From Comamonas terrae (GTDB lineage: Bacteria > Pseudomonadota > Gammaproteobacteria > Burkholderiales > Burkholderiaceae_C), in NCBI RefSeq assembly GCF_001544075.1, contig NZ_BCNT01000008.1, positions 62,001-126,000 on the forward strand: 64,000 nt of DNA, read 5' to 3'. Within the stretch, counting starts at the first letter, position 1, and each line of letters begins with the position of its first letter. The notes beneath the pieces were generated by a model. That model saw only the letters and a program-made list of their open reading frames with translations. It was not told where the DNA came from and searched no databases. Positions 15,854 to 24,947 of this stretch are shown piece after piece. The translations under genes and the position numbers were made by a program.

Positions 15854-18800
15854 ATGTGGTTCACGCGCATCAGCCTCAGGAACCCCGTGCTGGCCACCAT
15901 GCTGATGCTGGCCTTCGTGGTGCTGGGCGTCTTTTCCTACCAGCGGCTCAAGGTCGACCAGTTTCCGAACATCGAGTTTCCCGTGGTCGTGGTCTCGGTG
16001 GCCTACCCCGGCGCTTCGCCCGAGATCGTCGAGAGCGAAGTCACCAAGAAGATCGAGGAAAGCGTGAACTCGATCGCCGGCATCAATGCGCTGACCTCGC
16101 GCAGCTACGAGGGCTCCAGCGTCGTCATCATCGAGTTCCAGCTGCAGGTGGACGGCCGCCGCGCCGCCGACGACGTGCGCGAGAAGGTGGCCGCCGTGCG
16201 CCCCAACCTGCGCGACGAGGTCAAGGAGCCGCGCGTGATGCGCTTCGACCCGGCCAGCACGGCCGTATGGTCGGTGGCGGTGCTGGCGGATGCGCAGCCC
16301 GGCCAGGCGTCTCTGGACCCTATCGGCCTTACGAGCTGGGCCGACCAGGTGCTCAAGAAGCGCCTGGAGAACGTGCGCGGCGTGGGCGCCGTCAATCTGG
16401 TGGGCGCCACGCGGCGCGAGATCAACATCTACCTGCAGCCGCAGGCGCTGGAGGCCTATGCCATCACGCCCGAGCAGGTGGCCAATGCCATACGCGCCGA
16501 GAACCAGGAGCTGCCCATAGGCGCCATACGCTCCCTGGCCCAGGAGCGCGTGGTGCAGATCGATGCCCGCATCCAGAATCCCGAGGCCTTCGGCAGCATC
16601 ATCGTGGCCCAACGCAACGGTGCCCCCGTGCGCGTGGGCCAGCTGGCGCGCGTGCAGGACAGCGCCCAGGAGCTGGAGTCGCTGGCCCTGTACAACGGCG
16701 AACGCACGCTGCTGCTGTCGGTGCAAAAGGCCCAGGACGAAAACACCATCGACGTGGTCGACGCGCTCAATGCCGCCATCGCGGCCCTGGGGGCCGAGCT
16801 GCCGCCCGGCGTGCACCTGCAGGCCATTGCCGACAACTCGCGCTCCATCCGCGTGGGGGTGGAGAACGTGCGCCAGACCCTGATCGAAGGCGCCGTGCTG
16901 ACAGTGCTCATCGTGTTCCTGTTCCTGAACTCCTGGCGCTCCACGGTGATCACGGGGCTGACGCTGCCCATTGCGCTGATCGGCACCTTCCTGTTCATGT
17001 ACGTGTTCGGCTTTTCGATCAACATGGTGACGCTGATGGCGCTGTCGCTGTGCGTGGGCCTGCTGATCGACGACGCCATCGTGGTGCGCGAGAACATCGT
17101 GCGCCATGTGCAGATGGGCAAACCGCCCTACGCGGCCGCCATGGACGGCACGCAGGAGATCGGCCTGGCCGTTCTGGCCACCACGCTGTCCATCGTGGCC
17201 GTGTTCCTGCCCATAGGCTTCATGGGCGGCATCATCGGCAAGTTCTTCCACGAGTTCGGCATCACCATCGTGGCAGCGGTGCTCATTTCCATGTTCGTGA
17301 GCTTCACGCTGGACCCGATGCTATCCAGCGTCTGGTATGACCCGGCCATCCATGCGCATGGCGAGCATGGCGACACCAGCCTCTACGGCCGCACGCTGGG
17401 CCGCCTCACGGCCTGGGTGGAGCGCAGCACGGACCGGCTCTCGGAGCTCTACCAGTCGCTGCTGCGGTGGTCGCTTGCGCACAGGCTGTCGACGCTGATC
17501 GCCGCGGTGCTGATCTTCATCACCAGCCTGGCCCTGGTGCCGCTGCTGGGCACGGAATTCGTGCCCAAGGCCGATTTTTCCGAGACCACGGTCAGCTTCA
17601 ACACGCCGGCCGGCACTTCCATCGAGGCCACCGAGGCCAAGGCCCGCCAGGCCAATGCCGTCATCCGCGCCCTGCCCGAGGTGCGCTACACGCTGACCAC
17701 GATCAACACCGGCACGGCCCAGGGCAAGAACTACGCCAGCATCTATGTGCGCCTGAACGACCGCAGCCAGCGCAGCCGCAATGTGGATGCGATCTCGGCC
17801 GAGCTGCGCGAGAAGCTGCGCGGCATCGCCGGCATCGAGGTCACGCATGTGGGCCTGCGCGAGCCCGTGGGCGGTCAGAAGCAGATCGAATTCTCGCTGC
17901 TGGGCCCGGACCTGGAGGAGCTGGGCCGCCTGAGCGCCGAAGTGCAGCGCCGCATACGCCCCATTGCCGGCCTGGTGGACCTGGACTCCAGCCTCAAGCC
18001 CGACAAGCCGCTGATCCAGATCGCGGTGCACCGGGATGCCGCAGCCGACCTGGGCCTGAGCGTGGGCAGCATGGGCAGCGCCCTGCGCACCTGGGTGGCC
18101 GGCCAGACCGTGGGCAACTGGCGCGCCAGCGACGACCAGACCTATGACGTGAACGTGCGCCTGCCGCCCGAGTCGCGCAGCACGCCGCAGGACCTGGAAC
18201 GGCTGCCGTTCGCCCTGGCCGCAACGGATGGCGGCACGCGCATCGTGCGGCTCAACCAGGTGGCCAGCGTGGTGGAGGGCAGCGGGCCGACGCAGATCAA
18301 CCGCCGCGACCTCAACCGCGAAGTCGCGCTCAATGCCAATGTCTACATGCGCTCGGCCGGCGAGGTCACGGCCGACATCCGCCAGGCGCTGGCCGACCTG
18401 CCGCTGCCGCCCGGCTACCGCTACCAGTTCAGCGGCGCGGCCAAGAACATGGCCGAATCCTTCGGCTATGCGGTCTCGGCCCTGGCGCTGGCCGTCATCT
18501 TCATCTACATGATCCTGGCCAGCCAGTTCAAGAGCTTTCTGCAGCCGCTGGCCCTGATGACCTCGCTGCCGCTGACGCTGATCGGCGTGGTGCTGGCCCT
18601 GCTGATGTTCGGCTCGGCCCTGTCCATGTTCTCCATCATCGGCGTGGTCATGCTCATGGGCCTGGTGACCAAGAATGCCATCTTGCTGGTGGACTTCGCG
18701 ATCCGCGCACGCGAGCCCCACGCCGATCCCGCTACGGGCGCCATCGTGCCCGGCCTGCCGCGCGCCGAAGCCCTGCTGCTGGCCGCCCGCGTGCGCCTGC

Positions 18801-19021
18801 GCCCGATCCTGATGACCACGCTGGCCATGATCTTCGGCATGGTGCCGCTGGCCTTTGCCGTGACCGAAGGTTCGGAGCAGCGCGCCCCCATGGGCCAGGC
18901 CGTGATCGGCGGCGTGATCACCTCCTCGCTGCTGACGCTGGTGGTCGTGCCGGTGGTCTATTGCTACCTGGACGACCTGGCGGCCTGGTGCAGGCGGCGC
19001 CTGTACGCCGACAAGCAATAG
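15854..19021 (+). CDS. RND-family multidrug efflux transporter (HAE1 type)
   Basis: 1055 aa, typical length. The start [23 protein letters not shown] is the first of twelve predicted helices, and two large periplasmic loops follow helices 1 and 7. The helix-4 motif [14 protein letters not shown] has the proton-relay pair Asp406-Asp407, as in AcrB. The C-terminal half repeats the fold ([20 protein letters not shown]). It is a proton-driven exporter of hydrophobic or drug-like compounds. No regulator is adjacent and the substrate is unknown. The outer-membrane partner is probably the TolC-like protein 1.4 kb downstream. Confidence 0.94.
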   Translation: MWFTRISLRNPVLATMLMLAFVVLGVFSYQRLKVDQFPNIEFPVVVVSVAYPGASPEIVESEVTKKIEESVNSIAGINALTSRSYEGSSVVIIEFQLQVDGRRAADDVREKVAAVRPNLRDEVKEPRVMRFDPASTAVWSVAVLADAQPGQASLDPIGLTSWADQVLKKRLENVRGVGAVNLVGATRREINIYLQPQALEAYAITPEQVANAIRAENQELPIGAIRSLAQERVVQIDARIQNPEAFGSIIVAQRNGAPVRVGQLARVQDSAQELESLALYNGERTLLLSVQKAQDENTIDVVDALNAAIAALGAELPPGVHLQAIADNSRSIRVGVENVRQTLIEGAVLTVLIVFLFLNSWRSTVITGLTLPIALIGTFLFMYVFGFSINMVTLMALSLCVGLLIDDAIVVRENIVRHVQMGKPPYAAAMDGTQEIGLAVLATTLSIVAVFLPIGFMGGIIGKFFHEFGITIVAAVLISMFVSFTLDPMLSSVWYDPAIHAHGEHGDTSLYGRTLGRLTAWVERSTDRLSELYQSLLRWSLAHRLSTLIAAVLIFITSLALVPLLGTEFVPKADFSETTVSFNTPAGTSIEATEAKARQANAVIRALPEVRYTLTTINTGTAQGKNYASIYVRLNDRSQRSRNVDAISAELREKLRGIAGIEVTHVGLREPVGGQKQIEFSLLGPDLEELGRLSAEVQRRIRPIAGLVDLDSSLKPDKPLIQIAVHRDAAADLGLSVGSMGSALRTWVAGQTVGNWRASDDQTYDVNVRLPPESRSTPQDLERLPFALAATDGGTRIVRLNQVASVVEGSGPTQINRRDLNREVALNANVYMRSAGEVTADIRQALADLPLPPGYRYQFSGAAKNMAESFGYAVSALALAVIFIYMILASQFKSFLQPLALMTSLPLTLIGVVLALLMFGSALSMFSIIGVVMLMGLVTKNAILLVDFAIRAREPHADPATGAIVPGLPRAEALLLAARVRLRPILMTTLAMIFGMVPLAFAVTEGSEQRAPMGQAVIGGVITSSLLTLVVVPVVYCYLDDLAAWCRRRLYADKQ

Positions 19022-19181
19022 CCCAGGCCCTGTCATTCCGTGTCTTTGCAGCCCGCGAGGGGGCGGCTTTTTGCCTGGGCCGCGGCCCGGCAACAAAAAA
19101 CCGCCCACTCATCCACAAGGCCCCGGAGGCTCGTAGAATCCCTGGTTTGTCCTGATAAGTCTTTCTCCGGAGATTTCCCCC

Positions 19182-19892
19182 ATGGCTCTGCCTATGAACA
19201 GCCAAGTCGACCCGCGCGATGTGCACGCGCAGGCCCGCTTCAACATGATCGAACAGCAAATCCGCCCCTGGAACGTGCTGGACGAGGAGGTGCTGGAACT
19301 GCTGGGCCAGGTGCGCCGTGAAGACTTCGTGCCGCCCGAGTACGTGAACATGGCCTACATGGACATCGAGATCCCGCTGCTGGGCTCGCCCGAGGAAGCC
19401 GCCGCCAAGGGCTGGCACATGCTGGCGCCCCGCATCGAGGCGCGCATGCTGCAGGACCTGGCCGTCAAGCCCGGCGACCGCGTGCTCGAGATCGGCTCCG
19501 GCTCCGGCTACATGGCCGCGCTGCTGGCCGCCCGCGCCAAGGAAGTGGTGACGCTGGAAATCGTGCCCGAGCTGGCCGAAATGGCCCGCGAGAATCTGCT
19601 GGGCGCCGGCGTCAAGAATGCGGAAGTGCAGCTGGCCGACGGTGCCAGCGCCGCTGCGGCCCTGGGCCAGTTCGATGTCATCGTGCTCAGCGGCTCCGTG
19701 GCCAAGGTGCCGGATGCCCTGGTCGATCTGCTCAGGGACGGCGGCCGCCTGGGCGCCATCGTCGGCCAGTTGCCGGTGATGCGCTTCACCGTGGCGGAGA
19801 AAAAGGGCCACCAGGTCCAGGTGCGCCAGCCCTGGGACACCCTGGCCTCGCGCCTGGAAAACTTCGAAGAGCCTTCGCGCTTCTCGTTCTAA
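19182..19892 (+). CDS. PCMT-family methyltransferase (protein-L-isoaspartate O-methyltransferase-like)
   Basis: 236 aa. The SAM-binding motif RVLEIGSGSGYMAALLA (about residues 100-116) and downstream VTLEIVPELAE fit the PCMT family. However, the segment before it that in true Pcm reads GHGQTIS..(Y/F)MVA, with the catalytic Ser/Thr, is replaced here by LLGSPEEAAAKGWHMLAPRIEARM. Repair of isoaspartyl residues is therefore doubtful, and the gene may have another methyl acceptor. An ATG at 19194 is an alternative start. It is followed by the rhodanese and TolC genes on the same strand. Confidence 0.8.
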   Translation: MALPMNSQVDPRDVHAQARFNMIEQQIRPWNVLDEEVLELLGQVRREDFVPPEYVNMAYMDIEIPLLGSPEEAAAKGWHMLAPRIEARMLQDLAVKPGDRVLEIGSGSGYMAALLAARAKEVVTLEIVPELAEMARENLLGAGVKNAEVQLADGASAAAALGQFDVIVLSGSVAKVPDALVDLLRDGGRLGAIVGQLPVMRFTVAEKKGHQVQVRQPWDTLASRLENFEEPSRFSF

Positions 19893-20038
19893 GCCGCCGC
19901 AGCCGCACCGGCCCGCCGCGCAGGCCCGGTAACAGGCGGATTCTTCGGCAGGGCAGGCAGCCGCCCTCTGCCCTCTCTCACCAGCAGCTGGCAGCCGTTC
20001 CCGACGGCCCGGCCGCCAGCCGCTACAGGAAATTGCAC

Positions 20039-20395
20039 ATGCTGCCACAGGTCTCCCCCTCCCAATTCGACGACTGGCTGGCCGCCCACGGCACCGGGCC
20101 GTCCCGCCCCGTGCTGCTCGACGTGCGCGAGCCCTGGGAAGTCGCCCAGGCCCATGTGCGCGGCGACGGCCAGGCCGACCGGTTCGAGCTGCGCTGCATT
20201 CCCATGGGCGAGATTCCCTCGCGCCTGCAGGAGCTGGACCCGGACCAGCCGATCGCCTGCCTGTGCCATCATGGCGCCCGCAGCATGAACGTGGCCGTCT
20301 ACCTCCTCAACAACGGCTTCGAGAACGTCGCCAACATCACGGGCGGCATCGATGCCTGGTCCCGCGAGCGCGATGCCGGCGTGCCACGCTACTGA
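20039..20395 (+). CDS. Single-domain rhodanese-like sulfurtransferase
   Basis: 118 aa from the ATG at 20039, preceded by AGGAAATT. The rhodanese fold is evident: VLLDVREPWEVAQAHV, a basic/amphipathic middle, and the active loop CHHGARSMNVAVYL with the catalytic Cys, then GFENVANITGGIDAWS. Six-residue active-site loops of this type transfer sulfane sulfur. It sits between the PCMT-like gene and the TolC-like gene, 41 bases before the latter's start. Confidence 0.92.
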   Translation: MLPQVSPSQFDDWLAAHGTGPSRPVLLDVREPWEVAQAHVRGDGQADRFELRCIPMGEIPSRLQELDPDQPIACLCHHGARSMNVAVYLLNNGFENVANITGGIDAWSRERDAGVPRY

Positions 20396-20436
20396 CACCT
20401 TCACCTGTTGACCGAGACCTGCCCCCATACCACCTT

Positions 20437-21978
20437 ATGACACAGCCCCGGCCAAGCCCTCTTCCTCAAGACCTCGATGCCCTCGGCACGCCGCAACCAG
20501 CGCGGCGGCCCAGGTCCGGCAGGAAGGCGGCGGCCACGGCCCCTGCATGGGCCGCCAGGGCTGCGGGCATGGCCGCCTGGCTGCTCAGCGCGGCCGCCGG
20601 CGCGCAGACGCTGTCGGAACTGGTGGCCCAGGCCCGCGGCTTCGATCCGCAATGGCAGGCGCAGCAGGCCGATGCCCGCGCCGCCACCAGCCGCGCCGAC
20701 CAGGCACTGTCGGGCCTGCTGCCCAGCGTGGGCCTGCAGGCCGGCGCCACCCGCACGCATGTGGACGTGCATGTCTCGGGCGCGCTGCCGCCCACCATGC
20801 AGGTGCCGGGCAGCATGAACACCAACCAGCAGAACCTGCAGCTCAGCGCCCAGCAGCCCCTGTACCGCCCGGCCAACAAGATCGCCTACGAGCAGGGCCA
20901 GCGCGGCATGGATGTGGCGCGTGCCCAGCTCGACAGCGCGGCCCAGGGCCTGATCGTGCGCGTGGCCCAGGCCTATTTCGATGTGCTGGCCGCGCAGGAT
21001 TCGCTGAACGTGGCCCGGGCCCAGAAAAAGGCCATCACCCAGCAGCTGGAATCGGCCAAACGCAATTTCGAGGTGGGCACGGCCACGATCACCGATTCGC
21101 GCGAAGCCCAGGCCCGCTTCGACCTGGTCACGGCACAGGAAATTGCGGCCGAGAACGACCTGCAGGTCAAGCGCGTGGCACTGGACCAGCTGGTGGGCCG
21201 CGCCGGCGTGCAGCCCACGCCCATGGCCAGGCCCGTGACCCTGCCGCCGCTGCAGCCCGCCGACATGCAGGCCTGGGTGGATACGGCCCTGGGCAACCAG
21301 CCCCAGATCCGCCAGGCCCAGCTGGCCCTGGACATCGCCAGGCTCGATATCCAGAAGGCCGAGGCCGGCCACAAGCCCACGGTGGACCTGCAGGCCGGCT
21401 ACCAGGTCAACCGTTATCCGGACGGCAGCATGACGCCCGCGATTCCGCTGGGCTATCGCACGAATGCGGCCAGCATCGGCGTGGTCATGAACATGCCGCT
21501 GTTCGCCGGCTTTGCAGTGCAGAACCGCATCAAGGAAACCGTGGCCCTCGAAGAAAAGGCCCGCGCCCAGCTCGATGACGCACGCCGCAATGTGGAGCAG
21601 GCCACGCGCACGGCCTTTCTGGGCGTGCAGTCGGGCCAGGCCCAGGTCAGAGCCCTGGAAGCCGCGCTGGCCTCGAGCGAAAGCGCGCTGGAAGCCAACC
21701 AGGTGGGCTACGACGTGGGGGTGCGCATCAATATCGATGTGCTCAATGCCCAGAGTCAGGTCTACCAGACCGAACGCGATCTGGCCAATGCACGCTACCA
21801 GGTGCTGCTGGGCCAGCTCAAGCTGCGCCAGGCCGCGGGCGTGCTCGGCGACGACGACCTGCGCGGCATCGATGCGCTGACCATCGCTCCGGCCATTGCC
21901 CCCGCGCCGGGCAGCGCGCCGGCTGCTGTCTCCGGCGCCGCCGCGCCCAAGCTGCCAGCCAGGTCGGCCAAACGCTGA
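20437..21978 (+). CDS. TolC-family outer-membrane efflux protein
   Basis: 513 aa from the ATG at 20437. After a long basic N-terminus, a signal sequence ends near AAAGAQ (about residue 64). Two repeated helical halves follow: LSELVAQARGFDPQWQAQQADARAATSRADQALSG-type coiled-coil helices, a strand region with SAQQPLYRP, and in the second half MNMPLFAGFAVQNRIKETVALEEKARAQL with GVRINIDVLNAQSQVYQTERDLANARY, classic for TolC. It should form the trimeric exit duct for the RND pump upstream and possibly for type I secretion. Confidence 0.92.
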   Translation: MTQPRPSPLPQDLDALGTPQPARRPRSGRKAAATAPAWAARAAGMAAWLLSAAAGAQTLSELVAQARGFDPQWQAQQADARAATSRADQALSGLLPSVGLQAGATRTHVDVHVSGALPPTMQVPGSMNTNQQNLQLSAQQPLYRPANKIAYEQGQRGMDVARAQLDSAAQGLIVRVAQAYFDVLAAQDSLNVARAQKKAITQQLESAKRNFEVGTATITDSREAQARFDLVTAQEIAAENDLQVKRVALDQLVGRAGVQPTPMARPVTLPPLQPADMQAWVDTALGNQPQIRQAQLALDIARLDIQKAEAGHKPTVDLQAGYQVNRYPDGSMTPAIPLGYRTNAASIGVVMNMPLFAGFAVQNRIKETVALEEKARAQLDDARRNVEQATRTAFLGVQSGQAQVRALEAALASSESALEANQVGYDVGVRINIDVLNAQSQVYQTERDLANARYQVLLGQLKLRQAAGVLGDDDLRGIDALTIAPAIAPAPGSAPAAVSGAAAPKLPARSAKR

Positions 21979-21993
21979 GTGCACTATCAAAAC

Positions 21994-22025
21994 AAAAGCC
22001 GCCAGCGCTTGCCTGGCGGCTTTTT
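21994..22025. terminator. Bidirectional terminator between tolC-like gene and waaA
   Basis: AAAAGCCGCCAG pairs with CTGGCGGCTTTT around CGCTTGC and continues into T; A run on the left serves the minus strand. Confidence 0.92.
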
Positions 22026-22047
22026 CATGGATATTTCAATCCGAATA

Positions 22048-23385
22048 TCAGGCAGATCGGGCGCTAGCAGCTCCTGATATGGGAGCATTCGAGCGCATCA
22101 GCTGCTCGATGGCCCGGGCCGTGGCTGCCGCGGCCCCGCGATGGCGGTGCATGAAGTCGCGTGCGCATGCCTCGGCGTCACCCAGCTTCCCCGGCGCCTG
22201 CACCAGGGCCAGTGCATCCTGTACGCCGACCGCCATATCGGCGCTGCGCACGGCGGCGCCGGCCTGTACCGCCATCTCGGAAGCCTGGCTGAAATTGAAG
22301 GTATGCGGCCCCAGCACCACGGGCGTGCCGCAGGCCAGGGATTCGATCAGGTTCTGCCCGCCCAGCGGCTCGAAGCTGCCCCCCATCAAGGCCACGGCCG
22401 CCAGGCGGTAATACAAAGGCATCTCGCCCAGCGAATCACCGAGCCAGACGGCGCCCTGTTGCCCGGGCGGCTCGCCTTCCCACCGGCTGCGCCGCGACAG
22501 GCCGAAGCCCGCGTCGGTGATCAGCTGCGCCACGGCATCGAAGCGCTGCGGATGGCGGGGCACGATCAGCCATTGCACCGCCTGCGCTGCAGCCCCCAGT
22601 TGCTTCAGCTGCGCCAGCAGCAGCGCCTCCTCGCCCTCGCGACTGCTGGCCAGCACCACCACAGGTTTCGTGAGATGCAGGCGCCAGCCGGCCGCGAGCG
22701 ACAGCTGGGCCGCGTCGGGCAGCACATCGAACTTGAGGTTGCCCAGCACCGCATCCACCTTCGCCCCCACATTGTGCAGGCGCTGAGCATCCTCCTCGGA
22801 CTGGGCCCAGACGGCGGCCAGCGCGCCATAGGCGGGCCGGGCAATCGGCGCCATGCGCAGGGCCCCGGCTTCGGATTTGGCATTGAGCCGCGCGTTGGCC
22901 AGCGCCAGCGGCACGCCGGCATCGGCGCAGGCCGCGATCAGATTGGGCCAGACCTCGGTTTCCATGAGCACGCCCACGGCGGGACGGAACTGTTCAATGA
23001 AACGCCGCGTGGCGTCCAGCGTATCCCAGGGCAGCCAGACCTGGATGTCTCCCTCGGCCAGCAGCCGGGCGCCCTCTTCGCGGCCCGTGGCCGTGCTGTG
23101 GGTGAGCAGCAACCGCATGCCGGGCAGGCGCTCGCGCAAGGCCCTGACCAGAATGGCGGCCGCACGCGTCTCGCCCAGGGACACCGAATGGATCCACACC
23201 CATTGCCCGCGCCCGTCCCGTCCCAGATCGGCCGGCGCGTAGCGGCCGAATCGCTCGGGCACCGCCACACCATAGCCGGGCTCGGCCACGGCGCGGCGGC
23301 GCAGCTTGCGGCGCAGCAGGGGCTGGGCCAGCCAGACCAGAGCACTGTAGGCGCAGCGCGCCGGAGTCAGGAACGCCCTGGGCAT
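22048..23385 (-). CDS. waaA: 3-deoxy-D-manno-octulosonic acid (Kdo) transferase
   Basis: 445 aa from the ATG at 23385; the frame is open to 23439, but the family start (Met followed by an amphipathic membrane anchor, CAYSALVWLAQPLL) fits 23385. WIHSVSLGETRAA, VLMETEVWPNLI and the C-terminal GGQNLIESLACGTPVVLGPHTFNF are WaaA/GT30 motifs, with Glu in SLGE as the predicted base. It adds Kdo from CMP-Kdo to lipid A precursor on the inner membrane. It follows the phosphohexomutase gene on the same strand, 25 bases apart. Confidence 0.95.
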   Translation of the reverse strand: MPRAFLTPARCAYSALVWLAQPLLRRKLRRRAVAEPGYGVAVPERFGRYAPADLGRDGRGQWVWIHSVSLGETRAAAILVRALRERLPGMRLLLTHSTATGREEGARLLAEGDIQVWLPWDTLDATRRFIEQFRPAVGVLMETEVWPNLIAACADAGVPLALANARLNAKSEAGALRMAPIARPAYGALAAVWAQSEEDAQRLHNVGAKVDAVLGNLKFDVLPDAAQLSLAAGWRLHLTKPVVVLASSREGEEALLLAQLKQLGAAAQAVQWLIVPRHPQRFDAVAQLITDAGFGLSRRSRWEGEPPGQQGAVWLGDSLGEMPLYYRLAAVALMGGSFEPLGGQNLIESLACGTPVVLGPHTFNFSQASEMAVQAGAAVRSADMAVGVQDALALVQAPGKLGDAEACARDFMHRHRGAAAATARAIEQLMRSNAPISGAASARSA

Positions 23386-23410
23386 ACCGAAGGCCGGAAG
23401 ATCGAACGCG

Positions 23411-24799
23411 TCAATGGGCAGCGCCGCCCACCTGCGCATCGGGCTTGACGCGCTTGAGCAGCGCCAGCATGCGTTCCTCGATACGCTGCAGCGCGGTTTC
23501 GCTGTGGCCCTCGAAGCGCAGCACCAGCACCGGCGTGGTGTTGCTGGCGCGGATCAGGCCGAAGCCGTCGGGCCAGTCCACGCGCAGGCCATCGATGGTG
23601 CTGACCTGGGCCGGCGCTGCAAATTCGCTGGCCGCCAGGGCCTGCAGTTCGGCCGCCAGGCGGTGCGGCTCGCCCTCGGCGCAGCCCACATTGAGTTCCG
23701 GCGTGGAATGGCTGGTGGGCAGCGCATTGAGCACGGCGCTGGGATCGGCGTCGCGGCTCAGGATTTCCAGCAGGCGGCAACCGGCGTAGGTACCGTCGTC
23801 GAAGCCGTACCAGCGCTCCTTGAAGAAGATATGGCCGCTCATCTCGCCACCCAGGGGCGCATCAAGCTCCTTCATGCGGGCCTTCACCAGCGAGTGTCCG
23901 GTCTTGTACATCACGGGCTGGCCGCCCGCAGCTTCGATGGCCGGCGCCAGGCGCTGCGTGCACTTCACGTCGAACAGAATCGGCGCGCCGGGCACGCGCG
24001 ACAGCACATCGCGGGCAAACAGCATCATCTGGCGGTCGGGGAAAATCGTCTGGCCGTCCTTGGTCACGATGCCCAGGCGATCGCCGTCGCCATCGAAGGC
24101 CAGGCCCAGTTCGGCATCGGTGGTCTGCAGCGTCTTGATCACATCGCGCAGGTTCTCGGGCTTGCTGGGGTCGGGGTGGTGGTTGGGAAAATCGCCGTCG
24201 ACTTCGGAAAACAGCTCGATCACCTCGCAGCCGAGCTGGCGGAAAATGGCCGGTGCCGAGGCGCCGGCCACGCCGTTGCCGCAGTCCACGACGACCTTCA
24301 TGGGGCGAGAGATTTTCACATCGCCCAGGATGCGTGCCGTGTAGTCGGCCAGCACATCGGCCTGGCGAATCCGGCCGCTGCCCGTGATGGTCCAGTCGTC
24401 ACGCTCCATGCGCTGGCGCAGCGCCTGAATTTCTTCGCCATGGATGGCGCGGCCGGCCAGCACCATCTTGAAGCCGTTGTAGTCCTTGGGGTTGTGGCTG
24501 CCCGTGACCTGGATGCCGCTCCTGCACAGCGTGGAGGCTGCAAAGTACAGCATGGGCGTGGTTGCCATGCCGATGTCGATCACCTGCACGCCCACGTCGG
24601 TCAGGCCCTGCATCAGCGCCGAGGACAGCGCCGGGCCCGAGATGCGGCCGTCGCGGCCCACGGCCACCGTGGTCTCGCCCTCGGCCAGGGCCGCCATGCC
24701 GAACGCGCGGCCTATGCCCCTGGCGACCTCTTCGGTCAGGGTAGCCGGCACGATGCCGCGGATGTCATAGGCTTTGAAGATGGAGGATGCAACTTGCAC
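23411..24799 (-). CDS. Phosphomannomutase/phosphoglucomutase, AlgC type
   Basis: 462 aa with a GTG start at 24799; the family normally begins a few residues before SIFKAYDIRGI, and the upstream extension to 24838 has no similarity. The catalytic phosphoserine loop is TGSHNPKDYNGFK (Ser101), the metal loop is AFDGDGDRLGIV, the sugar-binding loop is GGEMSGHIFF, and a C-terminal phosphate-binding region (LIRASNTTPVLVLRFEG) follows. Length matches AlgC (463 aa). It interconverts hexose 1- and 6-phosphates for LPS and exopolysaccharide sugars, which fits its pairing with waaA. Confidence 0.93.
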   Translation of the reverse strand: MQVASSIFKAYDIRGIVPATLTEEVARGIGRAFGMAALAEGETTVAVGRDGRISGPALSSALMQGLTDVGVQVIDIGMATTPMLYFAASTLCRSGIQVTGSHNPKDYNGFKMVLAGRAIHGEEIQALRQRMERDDWTITGSGRIRQADVLADYTARILGDVKISRPMKVVVDCGNGVAGASAPAIFRQLGCEVIELFSEVDGDFPNHHPDPSKPENLRDVIKTLQTTDAELGLAFDGDGDRLGIVTKDGQTIFPDRQMMLFARDVLSRVPGAPILFDVKCTQRLAPAIEAAGGQPVMYKTGHSLVKARMKELDAPLGGEMSGHIFFKERWYGFDDGTYAGCRLLEILSRDADPSAVLNALPTSHSTPELNVGCAEGEPHRLAAELQALAASEFAAPAQVSTIDGLRVDWPDGFGLIRASNTTPVLVLRFEGHSETALQRIEERMLALLKRVKPDAQVGGAAH

Positions 24800-24883
24800 G
24801 GCGGGTCTTTCTCGTAGCGTTTCAATCCCATGGCGCAAGGCACTGGCCCGCGCAATGTAATCGGCCGATTTTAGGCTGCAAAC

Positions 24884-24913
24884 AACAAGGCCCGCGCTTC
24901 ACAGCCGCGGGCC
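24884..24913 (-). terminator. Hairpin terminator downstream of prpE
   Basis: GGCCCGCG (24889-24896) and CGCGGGCC (24906-24913) form a strong stem; on the minus strand it is followed by TTGTTGTTT. It separates prpE from the phosphohexomutase gene. Confidence 0.82.
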
Positions 24914-24947
24914 CTGGATTCGCGGCGCCCGGCGAGGCACCCGATAT

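Noticed and set aside
17321..19108. A 595-codon minus-strand frame opposite the RND transporter
   Set aside because: Shadow of the transporter coding strand with low-complexity His/Gln/Arg content.
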